A stretch of DNA of 64,000 bases from Nakamurella endophytica (GTDB lineage Bacteria > Actinomycetota > Actinomycetes > Mycobacteriales > Nakamurellaceae): positions 42,080 to 106,079 of the forward strand of contig NZ_BMNA01000005.1 in the NCBI RefSeq assembly GCF_014646215.1. The letters are read 5' to 3'. Below are positions 27,845-38,085 of the stretch, piece after piece (within the stretch, counting starts at the first letter, position 1; each line of letters opens with the position of its first letter). The position numbers were made by a program, and so were the translations under genes. The notes beneath the pieces were generated by a model, which saw nothing but the letters and a program-made list of their open reading frames with translations, had not been told where the DNA came from and did no database searches.

Positions 27845-28036
27845 ATGGCTGCCGTGTGTGACGTCTGTGGCAAGGGCCCGGGCTTCGGGATGAGTGTCTC
27901 GCACTCCCACCGCCGGACCCACCGCCGGTGGAACCCGAACATCCAGCCCGTGCGCGCGCAGGTCGCGCCCGGCCGGGTGCAGAAGGTCAACGCCTGCACC
28001 TCGTGCCTGAAGGCCGGCAAGGTCACCCGCGCCTGA
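27845..28036 (+). CDS. rpmB: 50S ribosomal protein L28
   Basis: A 63-residue protein: [36 protein letters not shown] and then [10 protein letters not shown]. Two CxxC pairs (CDVC, CTSC) make this the zinc-binding form of L28, so it should be zinc-dependent and not the C-minus paralogue made under zinc limitation. It has its own promoter and a strong terminator, so it is monocistronic. It is divergent from the FakA-like and recG genes. Confidence 0.97.
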   Translation: MAAVCDVCGKGPGFGMSVSHSHRRTHRRWNPNIQPVRAQVAPGRVQKVNACTSCLKAGKVTRA

Positions 28037-28074
28037 CCGACGCGTCCGCCCCGGCGGACGGCAGCAGGACGACC

Positions 28075-28110
28075 GACAGCGGCGGATCCCCTCGGGGATC
28101 CGCCGCTGTC
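28075..28110 (+). terminator. 17-bp hairpin after rpmB
   Basis: Perfect 17-bp stem (28075-28091 with 28094-28110), with a formal 2-nt loop that would open to a larger one, 38 nt after the rpmB stop. Confidence 0.85.
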
Positions 28111-28138
28111 GTCGTCCACGGGGTCCTGCCGTGCCGGC

Positions 28139-28159
28139 GGCCGACCGGGTCGGTCGGCC
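28139..28159 (-). terminator. short hairpin downstream of ilvE
   Basis: GGCCGACC stem with GGTCGGCC around a 5-nt loop, 45 nt past the ilvE stop on the minus strand. A weaker candidate than the rpmB terminator next to it. Confidence 0.4.
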
Positions 28160-28203
28160 ACTTGCCTCGGGCCGACCGGGTCAGACCCGTTCAGACCGAG
28201 CGA

Positions 28204-29313
28204 TCAGCTCAGGGGGACCATCCAGCCGTGCGGATCCGGACGCAGACCGCGCTGCAGGTCGGTCAATGCCCGGCGCAGCTGCATCGTCACCGGCCCGGCG
28301 CCGCCGCCGGCGATGTCGAACTCCCCCTCGGCGTGCTTGACGGACCCGACCGGGGTGATGACCGCCGCGGTGCCGCAGGCGAAGACCTCGGTCAGCTCAC
28401 CGCTCTCGGTCTTCTTGGCCCACTCGTCGGTCGACACCCGCCGCTCCGACACCTCGTGCCCCAGCTCCTGCGCCAGCCGCAGGAGCGAGTCCCGGGTCAC
28501 CCCGGGCAGCAGCGAACCGGACAGCTCGGGGGTGACGACCTCGGTGGACGATCCGGACCCGAAGACGAAGAACAGGTTCATCCCGCCCATCTCCTCGACC
28601 CACCGGCGCTCCACCGCGTCCAGCCAGACCACCTGGTCGCAGCCCCGCTCGGCCGCCTGGGCCTGCGCGGCGAGCGACGCCGCGTAGTTACCGCCGGTCT
28701 TGGCGGCGCCGGTGCCGCCGGGCGCGGCCCGCACGTACTCCGTCGACCACCAGACGCTCACCGGCTTGACTCCGCCGCGGAAGTAGGAGCCGGCCGGCGA
28801 CGCGATGACCGAGTAGACGTACCGCTCCGCCGGCCGCACGCCCAGCCCCACCTCGCTGGCGAACATGAACGGGCGGAAGTACAGCGACGCCTCGCCGGCG
28901 TCCGGCCCGGACGGGACCCACTCGCGGTCGGCGGCGACGAGCTCGCGCAGCGACGCGACGAACAGCTCCTCGTCCAGCCGGGGCATCCCGAGCCGGTCCG
29001 CGGACCGGTTCAGCCGCGCGGCGTTCGCGTACGGCCGGAACGTGGCCACCGACCCGTCGGGCTGCGCGTACGCCTTGAGCCCCTCGAAGATCTCCTGCGC
29101 GTAGTGCAGCACCATCGTCGCCGGGTCGAGGCTGAACGGCCCGTACGGGACCACCCGCGGGTCGTGCCAGGCGCCGTCGTGGAAGTCCGCGACCACCATG
29201 TGGTCGGTGAAGTACTGACCGAACCCCGGCGCGGCCAGGATCTCCGTGCGCCGCTGCGGAGCGGTCGGGTTCGGGTGCGGGACGTGGCGGAAGGCGGGGA
29301 CTCCGGTGGTCAC
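28204..29313 (-). CDS. ilvE: branched-chain amino acid aminotransferase
   Basis: PLP enzyme for the last step of Ile, Leu and Val synthesis, also first in their breakdown. The 369-residue protein shows QIFEGLK-type [15 protein letters not shown] (~74-88), [25 protein letters not shown], and the PLP lysine Lys205 in [12 protein letters not shown], followed by QVVWLDA and [15 protein letters not shown]. The GTG start at 29313 has TATGGT 6 nt upstream, so the message is probably leaderless. An 18-bp near-palindrome covers its promoter. It lies 40 bp downstream of gcvT on the same strand (the Rv2210c-Rv2211c order), but the separate promoter suggests independent control. Confidence 0.96.
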   Translation of the reverse strand: MTTGVPAFRHVPHPNPTAPQRRTEILAAPGFGQYFTDHMVVADFHDGAWHDPRVVPYGPFSLDPATMVLHYAQEIFEGLKAYAQPDGSVATFRPYANAARLNRSADRLGMPRLDEELFVASLRELVAADREWVPSGPDAGEASLYFRPFMFASEVGLGVRPAERYVYSVIASPAGSYFRGGVKPVSVWWSTEYVRAAPGGTGAAKTGGNYAASLAAQAQAAERGCDQVVWLDAVERRWVEEMGGMNLFFVFGSGSSTEVVTPELSGSLLPGVTRDSLLRLAQELGHEVSERRVSTDEWAKKTESGELTEVFACGTAAVITPVGSVKHAEGEFDIAGGGAGPVTMQLRRALTDLQRGLRPDPHGWMVPLS

Positions 29314-29319
29314 CGGCCC

Positions 29320-29325
29320 ACCATA
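29320..29325 (-). promoter_or_regulatory. -10 element of leaderless ilvE
   Basis: TATGGT on the minus strand, 6 nt before GTG 29313, just downstream of the palindrome at 29331-29348. Confidence 0.6.
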
Positions 29326-29330
29326 GCAAA

Positions 29331-29348
29331 TACTAGGACGTCCTACTA
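29331..29348. promoter_or_regulatory. 18-bp near-palindrome over ilvE promoter
   Basis: tactaggacgtcctacta: eight of nine base pairs match its complement; the core AGGACGTCCT is perfect. It lies in the 40-bp gcvT-ilvE gap, between the expected -35 and -10 of ilvE, in a locally AT-rich patch. The placement suits a repressor operator. The cognate regulator is not in the window. Confidence 0.6.
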
Positions 29349-29353
29349 ATTTC

Positions 29354-30481
29354 TCACCGGACGTGACTGGGCACGAACGGCGGGTTCTGCACGACCGCCC
29401 GGAGCGTGCGGCCGCGCACCTCGATGCCGACCTCGTCGCCGTCCTGCAGGCCCGCGGCGGTGTCCAGCAGCGCCAGCCCGATCCCCCGGCCCAGCGTCGG
29501 CGAGAACGTCCCCGAGGTGGTCACCCCGACCGGGTCACCGGACCCCGTCAGCACCCGCATCCCCGGCCGGACCACGCCGCGGTCGGTGAGCAGCACCCCG
29601 CGCAGCAGCCGGCGCGGCCCGGCGGCACGCTCCTCGAGCAGCGCCTCGCGGCCGACGAAGGCCGCCTTCGCCCAGCCGACCGCCCACCCGGCGCGGGCCT
29701 GCACCGGAGTGATCTCCGGGCCCAGGTCCTGACCGTGCAGCGGGTAGCCCATCTCGGTGCGCAGCGTGTCCCGCGCCCCGAGCCCGACGGGCAGCCCACC
29801 GCGCAGCCGCACCTGCTCCAGTAGCGCCCGCCACAGCGCCGGCGTCGCCTCCCAGGCCGGGAGCAGCTCGTAGCCGCGCTCGCCGGTGTAGCCCGTCCGG
29901 CACACCCGGACCGGCGCGCCGGCGTACGCCGCGTCCGCCCAGCCCATGTACGGCAACTCGGTCGGCAGTCCCACCGCCGCCAACACGTCGGCCGCCGCCG
30001 GCCCCTGCACGGCCAGCACCCCGAAGTCACGGTGCCGGTCCGTCACCTGCACCCCGGCCGGGGCCGACTGCCGCAGCCGGTCGACGACCGCCTCGGCGTT
30101 CGCCGCGTTCGGCACCAGGAAGACCTCGTCCGACCCGCCGACGTAGGCGATGAGGTCGTCCACGACACCCCCGGACTCCGAGCAGCACAGCGTGTACTGC
30201 GCCCGCCCAGGCCCGACCCGGCCGAGGTCCGCGGTGAACATCACGTTGGCGAAGTCCACGGCATCCGCGCCGGTCAGTTCCGCCTTGCCCAGGTGCGACA
30301 CGTCGAACAGGCCGACGGCGGTCCGCACCGCGATGTGCTCGGCCACCACGCCGCCGCCGGCATAGGAGATCGGCATCAGCCAGCCGCCGAACGGCCCGAG
30401 CGTGGCCCCGAGGGCCACGTGCTCGGCATGCAGCGGGGACCGCAGCAGCTCTTCGGTGTCGTCGGGTGCGGTGGCGGGCAT
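29354..30481 (-). CDS. gcvT: glycine cleavage system T protein
   Basis: Aminomethyltransferase that moves the methylene of glycine from lipoyl-GcvH to tetrahydrofolate. The 375-residue protein has [58 protein letters not shown], the folate-binding Asp in this block, [14 protein letters not shown] and [17 protein letters not shown], ending in the GcvT_C barrel ([29 protein letters not shown]). ATG 30481 has TACGGT exactly 6 nt upstream, so no room remains for a glycine riboswitch. gcvP and gcvH are not in the window. It needs lipoylated GcvH made by LipB/LipA encoded 25 kb away. Confidence 0.96.
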   Translation of the reverse strand: MPATAPDDTEELLRSPLHAEHVALGATLGPFGGWLMPISYAGGGVVAEHIAVRTAVGLFDVSHLGKAELTGADAVDFANVMFTADLGRVGPGRAQYTLCCSESGGVVDDLIAYVGGSDEVFLVPNAANAEAVVDRLRQSAPAGVQVTDRHRDFGVLAVQGPAAADVLAAVGLPTELPYMGWADAAYAGAPVRVCRTGYTGERGYELLPAWEATPALWRALLEQVRLRGGLPVGLGARDTLRTEMGYPLHGQDLGPEITPVQARAGWAVGWAKAAFVGREALLEERAAGPRRLLRGVLLTDRGVVRPGMRVLTGSGDPVGVTTSGTFSPTLGRGIGLALLDTAAGLQDGDEVGIEVRGRTLRAVVQNPPFVPSHVR

Positions 30482-30487
30482 GCCAGA

Positions 30488-30493
30488 ACCGTA
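30488..30493 (-). promoter_or_regulatory. -10 element of leaderless gcvT
   Basis: TACGGT on the minus strand with 6 nt (TCTGGC) to the ATG at 30481. Confidence 0.6.
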
Positions 30494-30719
30494 TCGGGCG
30501 GCCGGGACGCAGCGACCCGTCGCCGGTGGGCGTCCGCGGGCGTGCCGACGGCACCGTGCCCGCACCGTGGCCCCCGCCGTGCCCGCACCGTGTTCGCGCC
30601 GGCGGTGCCGGACTACGGTGCGGGTCGGGGTCGCCGGCGTGCTACCCCCGCCGCCGGGTCGTCCGCGGCGCCCGACCGCCGACCGCCGCACCGCGCCGCG
30701 GTCCGAGGAGCCTTCCGCC

Positions 30720-32174
30720 ATGACCGTGCTCTCGCTGTCCGCCACCCCCGTCGACGAGGCCCGTGCCGACGTGGTGGTGATCGCGGCCTTCGCCGGGGAC
30801 GACGGGCCCGTCCCGGCGGACGAGGCGCACGGGCCGCTGGTCGAGCGCGCCGCCACCTTGGGCGCGTTGGGCAAGGCCGACGAGGTCGTGCTGGTGGACG
30901 GGTCCGGACTGGTGCGGGCACCGCGCGTCGCGGTCGTCGGGCTGGGCCGCCGGGACCGCTTCGAGCCGGACGCGGTGCGCCGCGCGGCCGGGGCCGCATC
31001 GCGGGCGCTGGCCGGCCACGCCACCGTCTTCTCCGCCCTGTCCACCCTCGACCTGACGGCCGCGGCCGAGGGACACCTGCTCGGCGCCTATGTCTTCGAC
31101 CGCTACAAGGAGCCGGCCAAGCCCCCGGCGCAGGGCATCGCGCTGCTCGAGCCGGCCGGGACGCAGGACGCGGAAGCCCTGCTGCGGCACGCGGTGGTGG
31201 CCGCCGAGGCCGTCGCGTTCGCCCGGGACCTGGTCAACACTGCGCCGAACGACCTGCCGCCCGCCGCATTCGCCGAGCGTGCCGTCGCGGCGGCCACCGA
31301 GGCCGGGCTCGAGGTCCGGGTGTGGGACGAGGAGCGACTGCGCGCCGAGGGGTTCGGCGGGATCCTCGCCGTCGGGTCCGGGTCGGTGCGGCCGCCCCGG
31401 CTGGTGTCGATCCGGTACGCGCCGGAGAACGCCACCCGGTCCGTCGCGCTGATCGGCAAGGGGATCACGTTCGACTCCGGCGGCCTGTCGATCAAGCCGG
31501 CGCAGGGCATGGAGCACATGACCAGCGACATGGCGGGCGCTGCGGCCGTCACCGCCACGGTGCTGGCGGCGGCCCGGCTCGGGCTGCCGGTGGCGGTCAC
31601 CGCCTGGGCCGCGCTCGCCGAGAACCTGCCGTCGGGCAGCTCCTACCGCCCGGGTGACGTGCTGCGGCACTACGGCGGCACCACCGTGCACGTGCTGAAC
31701 ACCGACGCGGAGGGCCGGCTGGTGCTGGCGGACGCCATCGCCCGCGCGGCCGAGGACGCACCCGACCAGCTGCTCGAGACCAGCACCCTGACTGGCGCCC
31801 AGGTGGTGGCGCTGGGCAACCGGACGATGGGCGTCATGGGTGAGCCGGGACTGCGCGACCGGGTCGCCGAGCTGGCCCGGCAGGTCGGGGAGGGCGGCTG
31901 GGCCATGCCGCTGCCGCCCGAGCTGCGGGAGGGGCTGGAGTCGCCGCTGGCCGACATGGCGAACGTCAACTGGGACCGGGTGGGCGGCATGCTGGTCGCC
32001 GGTCACTACCTGTCCGAGTTCGTGCCGGACGGGCTGCCCTGGGCGCACCTGGACGTCGCCGGGCCGGCGTACAACCACGCCAAGACCTGGGGGTACACCG
32101 CGCTGGGCGCCACCGGCGTCCCGGTCCGGACGCTGCTGGCCGCGGTCGAGGACCTGGCCCGGCAGGACGCCTAG
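30720..32174 (+). CDS. pepA: leucyl aminopeptidase (M17)
   Basis: Cytoplasmic dizinc/dimanganese exopeptidase that trims N-terminal residues. The 484-residue protein contains [49 protein letters not shown] with the metal ligands (Lys, two Asp), the M17 signature [13 protein letters not shown] and a bicarbonate-site Arg in the same block. The N-terminal ~165 residues form the usual variable domain. ATG 30720 is preceded by GAGGAG about 10 nt upstream. It is divergent from gcvT; the intervening 238 bp contains a duplicated GTGCCCGCACCGTG sequence. Confidence 0.95.
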   Translation: MTVLSLSATPVDEARADVVVIAAFAGDDGPVPADEAHGPLVERAATLGALGKADEVVLVDGSGLVRAPRVAVVGLGRRDRFEPDAVRRAAGAASRALAGHATVFSALSTLDLTAAAEGHLLGAYVFDRYKEPAKPPAQGIALLEPAGTQDAEALLRHAVVAAEAVAFARDLVNTAPNDLPPAAFAERAVAAATEAGLEVRVWDEERLRAEGFGGILAVGSGSVRPPRLVSIRYAPENATRSVALIGKGITFDSGGLSIKPAQGMEHMTSDMAGAAAVTATVLAAARLGLPVAVTAWAALAENLPSGSSYRPGDVLRHYGGTTVHVLNTDAEGRLVLADAIARAAEDAPDQLLETSTLTGAQVVALGNRTMGVMGEPGLRDRVAELARQVGEGGWAMPLPPELREGLESPLADMANVNWDRVGGMLVAGHYLSEFVPDGLPWAHLDVAGPAYNHAKTWGYTALGATGVPVRTLLAAVEDLARQDA

Positions 32175-32521
32175 CGCCCGGGCTCGCGCAGGCGGTCCCG
32201 TTCGGCGCGCTCGGCCAGGATGCGTTGCCGGCGGGAGAAGTCCCGCATCCGCTGCGGGTAGCCGACGACCGTCGCGTCGTAGACGGGCAGCCGGTGCTCC
32301 CGCGCCCAGCGCTGCGCGTCCTGCGGGGAGCCGATCCGCCGGCGGGTGAACTCGCCGTCGTGCGCGACCAGCAGCACGGACACCTCCGAGACCGCGGTCC
32401 GCGGCTCGACGAAGGCCTCGACGCCGCGCCGCGCGGCGACCCACTCGGCCAGGGCCTCCTCGGCGACCCGGCGGTCGGCGCGGGTCGCGCCGGCCCTGCG
32501 GCCGCGGCCGAACAGACGCAC
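32171..32521 (-). CDS. small conserved protein next to lpdA
   Basis: A 116-residue protein (VRLFGRGRRAGATRADRRVAEEALAEWVAARRG...). It has a helix-strand-helix pattern with strands VEAFVEPRT and VSVLLVAHDGEFTRRRI, then SPQDAQRWAREHRLPVYDATVVGYPQRMRDFSRRQ, and a basic end. I recognise it only as an actinobacterial protein often encoded at the pepA-lpdA junction; homologues are sometimes labelled oxidoreductase without evidence. GTG 32521 is preferred over GTG 32527 because an AGGAGG lies about 10 nt upstream. Its end overlaps the pepA end by 4 nt in convergent orientation. Confidence 0.72.
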   Translation of the reverse strand: MRLFGRGRRAGATRADRRVAEEALAEWVAARRGVEAFVEPRTAVSEVSVLLVAHDGEFTRRRIGSPQDAQRWAREHRLPVYDATVVGYPQRMRDFSRRQRILAERAERDRLREPGR

Positions 32522-32782
32522 GACCACTCCCCCTCCTGCCGGCGGTTGCGTCCCCCGGCGTCCGGGCCGATTCTCACCCACCGGGCGGCGCCGCGCGGGC
32601 GGTCGTGCACACCGGGGCGCCGGGCTCCGGCGGCGCGACCGTCGGCGGGCAATGCCAAGATGGGGTGGCGACCGTGCGGACGGGCGCCGGTCCACGGCCG
32701 CGCCCAGCCGGGCGAGCCGGGAGCGGCGCGCCCGGAGCTGTCCGCGGCTGCGGTCCACGACCTCGAAGGAGTCCGTACGGCG

Positions 32783-34153
32783 ATGACCGACACCAACGTT
32801 GACCTGGTCGTGCTCGGCGGTGGCTCGGCCGGCTATGCGGCCGCGCTGCGGGCCGCCGAGCTGGGATCGTCAGTCGTGATCGTCGAGAAGGACAAGCTCG
32901 GCGGCACCTGCTTGCACCGGGGCTGCGTCCCCACCAAGTCCCTGCTGCACGCCGCCGACGTGGCGGACGAGGCGCGGGACGGCGAGGCGTTCGGCATCCG
33001 CAGCACCTTCGAGGGCGTCGACGTCCCGGGCCTGCTGAAGTACAAGGACTCCATCGTCAACCGGGCCTTCAAGGGCCTCACCGGCCTCATCCGCTCGCGC
33101 GGGATCACCGTCGCCGAGGGCACCGGCACCTTCGTCGGGCCGCGGACGGTCACCGTCGACGGCGACAGCTACACCGGCCGCAACGTGGTGCTGGCGACCG
33201 GTTCGTACTCGCGGTCGCTGCCCGGGCTGGCCATCGAGGGCCGGGTGATCACCAGCGAGCAGGCGCTGAACCTGGAGTGGGTGCCCGAGCGGGCCATCGT
33301 GCTCGGCGGCGGCGTCATCGGCGTCGAGTTCGCCTCCGTCTGGGCCTCGTTCGGCGCCCAGGTGACGATCATCGAGGCGCTGCCCAGCCTGGTCCCGGCC
33401 GAGGACCCGTGGGTGCAGAAGCAGATGGAGCGGGCCTTCCGCAAGCGCAAGATCGCCTTCAAGACCGGCGTCCGGTTCTCCGGCGTCACCCAGGACGACT
33501 CCGGCGTCACGGTCACCCTGGAGAACGGCGAGACCGTCGCCGGCGACCTGCTGCTGGTGGCCGTCGGACGCGGGCCGTCCACCGCCGGCACCGGCATCGA
33601 GGAGGCCGGGGTCCGGATGGACCGCGGCTTCGTGCTGACCGACGAGCGGCTGCGCACCAACCTGCCCGACGTGTTCGCCATCGGCGACATCGTGCCCGGG
33701 CTGCAGCTGGCCCACCGCGGCTTCCAGCAGGGCATCTTCGTGGCCGAGGAGATCGCCGGACTGAACCCCAAGGTGATCCCGGACGTGGACATCCCCAAGA
33801 TCACCTACTCCGACCCGAACATCGCGTCGGTCGGGCTGACCGAGGCCCGGGCGGCCGAGATCCACGGCGACATCGAGACCTTCACCTACGACCTGGGCGG
33901 CAACCCGAAGTCGAACATCCTGCGCACCGCGGGCGGCGTGAAGGTGGTCCGGGTCAAGGACGGCCCCGTCGTCGGTGTGCACATGGTCGGCGCGCGGGTC
34001 GGCGAGATGATCGGCGAGGCGCAGCTGATCGTGGGCTGGGAGGCACTGCCCGAGGACGTCGCGCCGCTCGTCCACGCCCATCCGACGCAGTACGAGGCCT
34101 TGGGCGAGGCCATGCTGGCGATGGCCGGCAAGCCCCTGCACGTCCACAACTGA
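32783..34153 (+). CDS. lpdA: dihydrolipoyl dehydrogenase (E3)
   Basis: FAD enzyme that reoxidises dihydrolipoamide in pyruvate, 2-oxoglutarate and glycine complexes. The 456-residue protein has the FAD site [19 protein letters not shown], redox disulfide Cys43-Cys48 in [13 protein letters not shown], the NAD site [36 protein letters not shown], and catalytic His433-Glu438 in [11 protein letters not shown] 32783 has GAAGGAG upstream (long 11-nt gap). It precedes the E2 gene by 50 bp, forming an E3-E2 operon. Confidence 0.95.
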   Translation: MTDTNVDLVVLGGGSAGYAAALRAAELGSSVVIVEKDKLGGTCLHRGCVPTKSLLHAADVADEARDGEAFGIRSTFEGVDVPGLLKYKDSIVNRAFKGLTGLIRSRGITVAEGTGTFVGPRTVTVDGDSYTGRNVVLATGSYSRSLPGLAIEGRVITSEQALNLEWVPERAIVLGGGVIGVEFASVWASFGAQVTIIEALPSLVPAEDPWVQKQMERAFRKRKIAFKTGVRFSGVTQDDSGVTVTLENGETVAGDLLLVAVGRGPSTAGTGIEEAGVRMDRGFVLTDERLRTNLPDVFAIGDIVPGLQLAHRGFQQGIFVAEEIAGLNPKVIPDVDIPKITYSDPNIASVGLTEARAAEIHGDIETFTYDLGGNPKSNILRTAGGVKVVRVKDGPVVGVHMVGARVGEMIGEAQLIVGWEALPEDVAPLVHAHPTQYEALGEAMLAMAGKPLHVHN

Positions 34154-34203
34154 CCGTCGGTCCGCAGCGACCCACCACCGCAAGACCTTCGAGGAGAACC
34201 AGC

Positions 34204-36123
34204 ATGTCGCACTCGGTGCAGATGCCCGCGCTCGGCGAGAGCGTCACCGAAGGCACCGTCACCCGATGGCTCAAGGCGGAGGGCGACCGCGTCGAGGTCG
34301 ACGAGCCGCTGCTCGAGGTCTCCACCGACAAGGTCGACACCGAGATCCCGTCCCCCGTCGCCGGTGTGCTCGAGCGCATCGTCGTCGCCGAGGACGACGT
34401 GGCCCAGGTCGGCGCGGAGCTCGCGGTGATCGGTGACGGGTCCGGCGCCGGTGCCTCCGGCGGCGGCCAGGCCGCACCGGACGCCGCCGCGGCCCCCGCG
34501 CCCGCCGAACCCGCGACCCCGTCACCGCAGCCGGAGCCCGAGGCGGCGCCGCAGGCATCCGCGCCGGTGGAGGCGCCGTCCCCGGACACCGACGTCCCCG
34601 CCGAGAAGCCGGTGGCCGACGCGGCACCGGCCGGGGGCGCGGCCGACAGCACCGTCGTCAGCCTGCCGGCGATGGGCGAATCGGTGACCGAGGGCACGGT
34701 GACGCGCTGGCTCAAGCAGGTCGGCGACACGGTGGCGGTGGACGAGCCCCTGCTGGAGGTGTCGACCGACAAGGTCGACACCGAGGTGCCGTCGCCGGTG
34801 GCCGGCACCGTGCTGGAAATCTCGGTCGGCGAGGACGAGACCGTGCAGGTCGGCGGCCGGCTGGCCGTCATCGGCACCCCCGGCGCCGCGCCCGCCGCGC
34901 CGCCGGCGTCCGCGCCGGAGCCCGACCCGGCACCGCGCCCGGAGGAGACCAGGGCGCCGCAGACCGTCACGGCCGGCGGCCCCACCGCCAGCGACCAGGC
35001 CACCGCCACACCGGAGCCGGCCGCGCCCGTCACCCCGCCCGTCCAGCAGTCCGCGCCGGCCCCCGCTCCGACGGCTGCTCCGGCGGCCGCGCCGGCCCCG
35101 GCCTCGGTCCCGGACTGGTCCCCCGCCCCGGTACCGACCGGCACGTACGTGACGCCGGTCATCCGCAAGCTCGCCGCGGACTCCGGTGTCGACCTGGCCA
35201 CGGTCAAGGGTTCCGGGGTCGGCGGCCGCATCCGCCGGGAGGACGTCGTCGCCGCGGCCGAGGCGCAGCGGGCCGCCGCGGAGGCCGAGGCCGCCCGGTC
35301 GGCATCCTCGACCTCACCGGCCGCGGCTGCTGCCGCTCCGGCGGCGTCCGCACCGGCGACACCGTCGGCCGCTCCCAAGGCGGACGCCGCGACGACCGCG
35401 CTGATCGGCACCACGCAGAAGCTGCCCCGGATCCGCCAGTCGATCGCCAAGAACATGCTGCACGGGTTGCAGACGGCGGCGCAGCTGACCACGGTCATCG
35501 AGGTCGACGTCACTCGGGTCGCGAACCTGCGGGCCAAGGCCAAGGCCGGGTTCCAGGCCCGCGAGGGCGTGAACCTGTCCTACCTGCCGTTCTTCGTCAA
35601 GGCGGCGGTCGAGGCGCTCAAGCTCTACCCGGTGGTGAACTCCTCGCTGTCGGACGACCTGAAGGAGATCACCTACCACGGCAAGGTGCACCTGGGCATC
35701 GCCGTGGACACCCCGCGCGGGCTGATCGTCCCGGTGATCAAGGACGCCGACGACCTGAACCTGGGCGGCATCGCCCGGAAGATCGCCGACCTGGCCCAGC
35801 GCACCCGCGACAACAAGATCGGGCCCGACGAGCTGTCGGGCGGCACCTTCACGGTGACCAACACCGGGTCGGTCGGCGCCCTGTTCGACACGCCGATCTT
35901 CGTGCCGCCGCAGTCGGCGATCCTGGGCACCGGTGCGATCGTGCGCCGGCCGGTCGTGGTCACCGACGCGGACGGCAACGAGGTGATCGGGATCCGGTCG
36001 ATGGCCTACCTCGCCATGTCGTACGACCACCGCAACATCGACGGTGCCGACGCCTCGCGCTTCCTGCAGGCCGTCAAGCGGCGGATCGAGGACGGCGACT
36101 TCGCGGGGGACCTGGGCCTGTGA
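34204..36123 (+). CDS. sucB: 2-oxoacid dehydrogenase E2 acyltransferase (SucB/DlaT)
   Basis: Acyltransferase core of the pyruvate/2-oxoglutarate dehydrogenase complexes. The 639-residue protein carries two lipoyl domains with lysines Lys43 and Lys190, both in STDKVDTE, each followed by Ala/Pro linkers; a peripheral-subunit-binding domain ([29 protein letters not shown]); and the catalytic domain ending in [13 protein letters not shown] with His609 and Asp613. The two near-identical lipoyl domains are typical of actinobacterial DlaT. The ATG has GAGGAG 8 nt upstream. Its lipoyl groups would be supplied by LipB/LipA, and E3 is next door. A terminator hairpin follows. Confidence 0.95.
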   Translation: MSHSVQMPALGESVTEGTVTRWLKAEGDRVEVDEPLLEVSTDKVDTEIPSPVAGVLERIVVAEDDVAQVGAELAVIGDGSGAGASGGGQAAPDAAAAPAPAEPATPSPQPEPEAAPQASAPVEAPSPDTDVPAEKPVADAAPAGGAADSTVVSLPAMGESVTEGTVTRWLKQVGDTVAVDEPLLEVSTDKVDTEVPSPVAGTVLEISVGEDETVQVGGRLAVIGTPGAAPAAPPASAPEPDPAPRPEETRAPQTVTAGGPTASDQATATPEPAAPVTPPVQQSAPAPAPTAAPAAAPAPASVPDWSPAPVPTGTYVTPVIRKLAADSGVDLATVKGSGVGGRIRREDVVAAAEAQRAAAEAEAARSASSTSPAAAAAAPAASAPATPSAAPKADAATTALIGTTQKLPRIRQSIAKNMLHGLQTAAQLTTVIEVDVTRVANLRAKAKAGFQAREGVNLSYLPFFVKAAVEALKLYPVVNSSLSDDLKEITYHGKVHLGIAVDTPRGLIVPVIKDADDLNLGGIARKIADLAQRTRDNKIGPDELSGGTFTVTNTGSVGALFDTPIFVPPQSAILGTGAIVRRPVVVTDADGNEVIGIRSMAYLAMSYDHRNIDGADASRFLQAVKRRIEDGDFAGDLGL

Positions 36124-36129
36124 CCTGCT

Positions 36130-36163
36130 GACCGGTCCGGCACCCGATGGCGCCGGACCGGTC
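36130..36163 (+). terminator. 12-bp hairpin after E2 gene
   Basis: GACCGGTCCGGC (36130-36141) pairs with GCCGGACCGGTC (36152-36163) around a 10-nt loop, starting 7 nt after the E2 stop. Confidence 0.7.
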
Positions 36164-36221
36164 GCGAGCGCGATGCGGCGCGCGCGTCACGTGCTGCCCC
36201 GTCCCGGCTGCTGGAGGTCCC

Positions 36222-36995
36222 ATGGCACGCGTGCTGGTCACCGGGTCCGCCGACGGGCTCGGGCTGATGGCCGCACAGCTGTTGGCCGACGACGGCCACG
36301 CCGTGACGCTGCACGCCCGCTCGGCGGAGCGGGCCCGCGACGCGCTGCGTGCGGTCCCGGCGGCGGAGGGCGTGGTCGTCGGCGACCTGTCGTCGATCCG
36401 GCAGACCCGGCAGGTCGCGGAGCAGGCGGAGGCGTCCGGACGGTTCGACGCGGTGATCCACAACGCCGCCGTCGGGTACCGGGAACCGCGCCGGATCGCG
36501 ACCGAGGACGGGCTGGCCCACGTCTTCGCCGTCAACGTGCTGGCCCCCTACCTGCTCACCGCGCTGCTGGCGCCGCCGGACCGGCTGGTCTACCTGTCGT
36601 CCGGGATGCATCGCGGCGGCGACCCGGACCTGTCCGACGCCCAGTGGCGGGACCGGCGCTGGGTGGGCGCGCAGGCGTACGCCGACAGCAAGCTGTTCGA
36701 CACCCTGCTCGCGTTCGGGGTGGCCCGGCACTGGCCGCACGTGCGGTCGAACGCGGTCGAGCCGGGCTGGGTACCGACCCGGATGGGTGGGCGCGGCGCG
36801 CCGGACGACCTGTCCCAGGGGCACCGCACGCAGGCCTGGCTGGCCGTGTCCCCCGACCCCGCCGCGGCGGTGACGGGCGGGTACTTCTATCACCTGCGGC
36901 CGCGGGACCCGGCTCCCGTCACCCGGGACGGGGCCGCGCAGGACGCCCTGCTCGAGCACTGCGCCGAGCTGTCGGGCGTCCGGTTCCCGGGTTGA
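36222..36995 (+). CDS. short-chain dehydrogenase/reductase
   Basis: A 257-residue classical SDR: nucleotide site ARVLVTGSADGLGLMAAQLL (TGxxxGxG at the N-terminus), an NAG-type block VIHNAAVGYREP, catalytic Ser in LVYLSSGMH and Tyr-x3-Lys in AYADSKLFDTLLA, then VEPGWVPTRMGG. The substrate is unknown. ATG 36222 follows GGAGG at 5 nt. An upstream in-frame ATG at 36147 would overlap the terminator region and is rejected. It sits between the E2 gene and the TIGR01777 epimerase. Confidence 0.88.
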   Translation: MARVLVTGSADGLGLMAAQLLADDGHAVTLHARSAERARDALRAVPAAEGVVVGDLSSIRQTRQVAEQAEASGRFDAVIHNAAVGYREPRRIATEDGLAHVFAVNVLAPYLLTALLAPPDRLVYLSSGMHRGGDPDLSDAQWRDRRWVGAQAYADSKLFDTLLAFGVARHWPHVRSNAVEPGWVPTRMGGRGAPDDLSQGHRTQAWLAVSPDPAAAVTGGYFYHLRPRDPAPVTRDGAAQDALLEHCAELSGVRFPG

Positions 36996-37155
36996 GCGCG
37001 ACCGGGCCACCTCGCGTCCGCGCGGCGGGTGTCGCCGGTAGGTCGGACGAAGGCCGTCGGGCGTGTGCCTACGCTGCGGGTCGTGGCGGCCGGCGGCTCG
37101 TCGACGGACACGCGCGTCACGACCTGTCGGACAGACGGAGAGGAAGCCGGACGCC

Positions 37156-38037
37156 ATGAGGATCGTCGCCGCAGGGGTCAGCGGGTTCATCGGGTCGCGG
37201 CTGGTCGCCGCGCTCCGCGAGCGCGGCGACGAGGTCGTCACGCTGGTGCGGCGGCCGCCGGGCGGCCCGTCGGAGGTGCGGTGGGACCCGGATGGCGGCG
37301 AGTTCGACGCCGCCGTCCTCGACGGCGCGGACGCCGTCATCAACCTGTGCGGCGCCGGGGTGGGCGACCACCGGTGGACCGACTCGTACCGCGACACCAT
37401 CCTGTCGTCCCGGGTGCGGCCGACCGCGCTGCTGGCCGGCGCCTGCGTGGAGCGCGGCGTCCCCGCCCTGGTCAACGCGTCGGCGGTGGGCTACTACGGG
37501 CACCGCGGCGACGAGCGCCTGGACGAGCTGGCGCCGGCAGGCACCAGCTTCCTGGCCGGCGTCTGCGTGCGGTGGGAGCGGGCAGCGGCTCCGGCCGCCG
37601 ATGGCGGCGTCCGCGTCGTGCACCTGCGCACCGGGTTGGTGCTCGGTCGTGGCGAGGGACTGCTGGGCCAGCTGGACACCGTGATCCGGCTGGGCGCCGG
37701 CGGGCGGCTCGGGGACGGGCGGCAGTGGTGCCCGTGGATCTCGATCGAGGACGAGGTGGCGGCGATCGTCCACCTCGTCGACACGCCTGTCGCCGGCGCG
37801 GTCAACCTCAGCGCGCCGGAGCCGGTCCGCAACGCCGAGCTGGTCCGGGCGATCGGCCGGGCGCTGCACCGGCCGACGCCGTGGATCGTGCCGGGCGTCG
37901 CGCTGCACCTGGTGGTCGGCGCGTTCGCCGACGAGATCCTGCACGGCCAGCGCGCGGTGCCCGTCGCCCTCGAAGAGTCCGGCTACCGCTTCCGCCGGCC
38001 GGAGCTGGCGGACGCGCTCCGTGCCGAGCTGGGCTGA
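37156..38037 (+). CDS. TIGR01777 family epimerase/nucleotide-sugar-like SDR
   Basis: A 293-residue extended SDR with MRIVAAGVSGFIGSRLVAALRERGDEV (GxxGFIG), RWDPDGGEFD, INLCGAGVGDHRWTDSYRDTILSSRV, SAVGYYGHRGDERLDE (catalytic Tyr) and FLAGVCVRWERAA, plus the C-terminal DUF1731-like domain (HRPTPWIVPGVALHLVVGAFADEILHGQRAVPVALEESGYRFRRPEL). It is the family of E. coli YfcH and Rv2216, which lies next to dlaT in Mycobacterium, as here. Biochemical role is unknown. GAGAGGAA precedes the ATG. Confidence 0.9.
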   Translation: MRIVAAGVSGFIGSRLVAALRERGDEVVTLVRRPPGGPSEVRWDPDGGEFDAAVLDGADAVINLCGAGVGDHRWTDSYRDTILSSRVRPTALLAGACVERGVPALVNASAVGYYGHRGDERLDELAPAGTSFLAGVCVRWERAAAPAADGGVRVVHLRTGLVLGRGEGLLGQLDTVIRLGAGGRLGDGRQWCPWISIEDEVAAIVHLVDTPVAGAVNLSAPEPVRNAELVRAIGRALHRPTPWIVPGVALHLVVGAFADEILHGQRAVPVALEESGYRFRRPELADALRAELG

Positions 38038-38085
38038 AGCCGCGCCCGCGCCGGCCGGTACCCGTTCGGTCGGTGCCCCTGCGTC

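Noticed and set aside
30482..30719. Glycine riboswitch in the gcvT leader
   Set aside because: A TACGGT box 6 nt from the gcvT ATG leaves no leader. No paired glycine aptamer pattern is visible in either direction.
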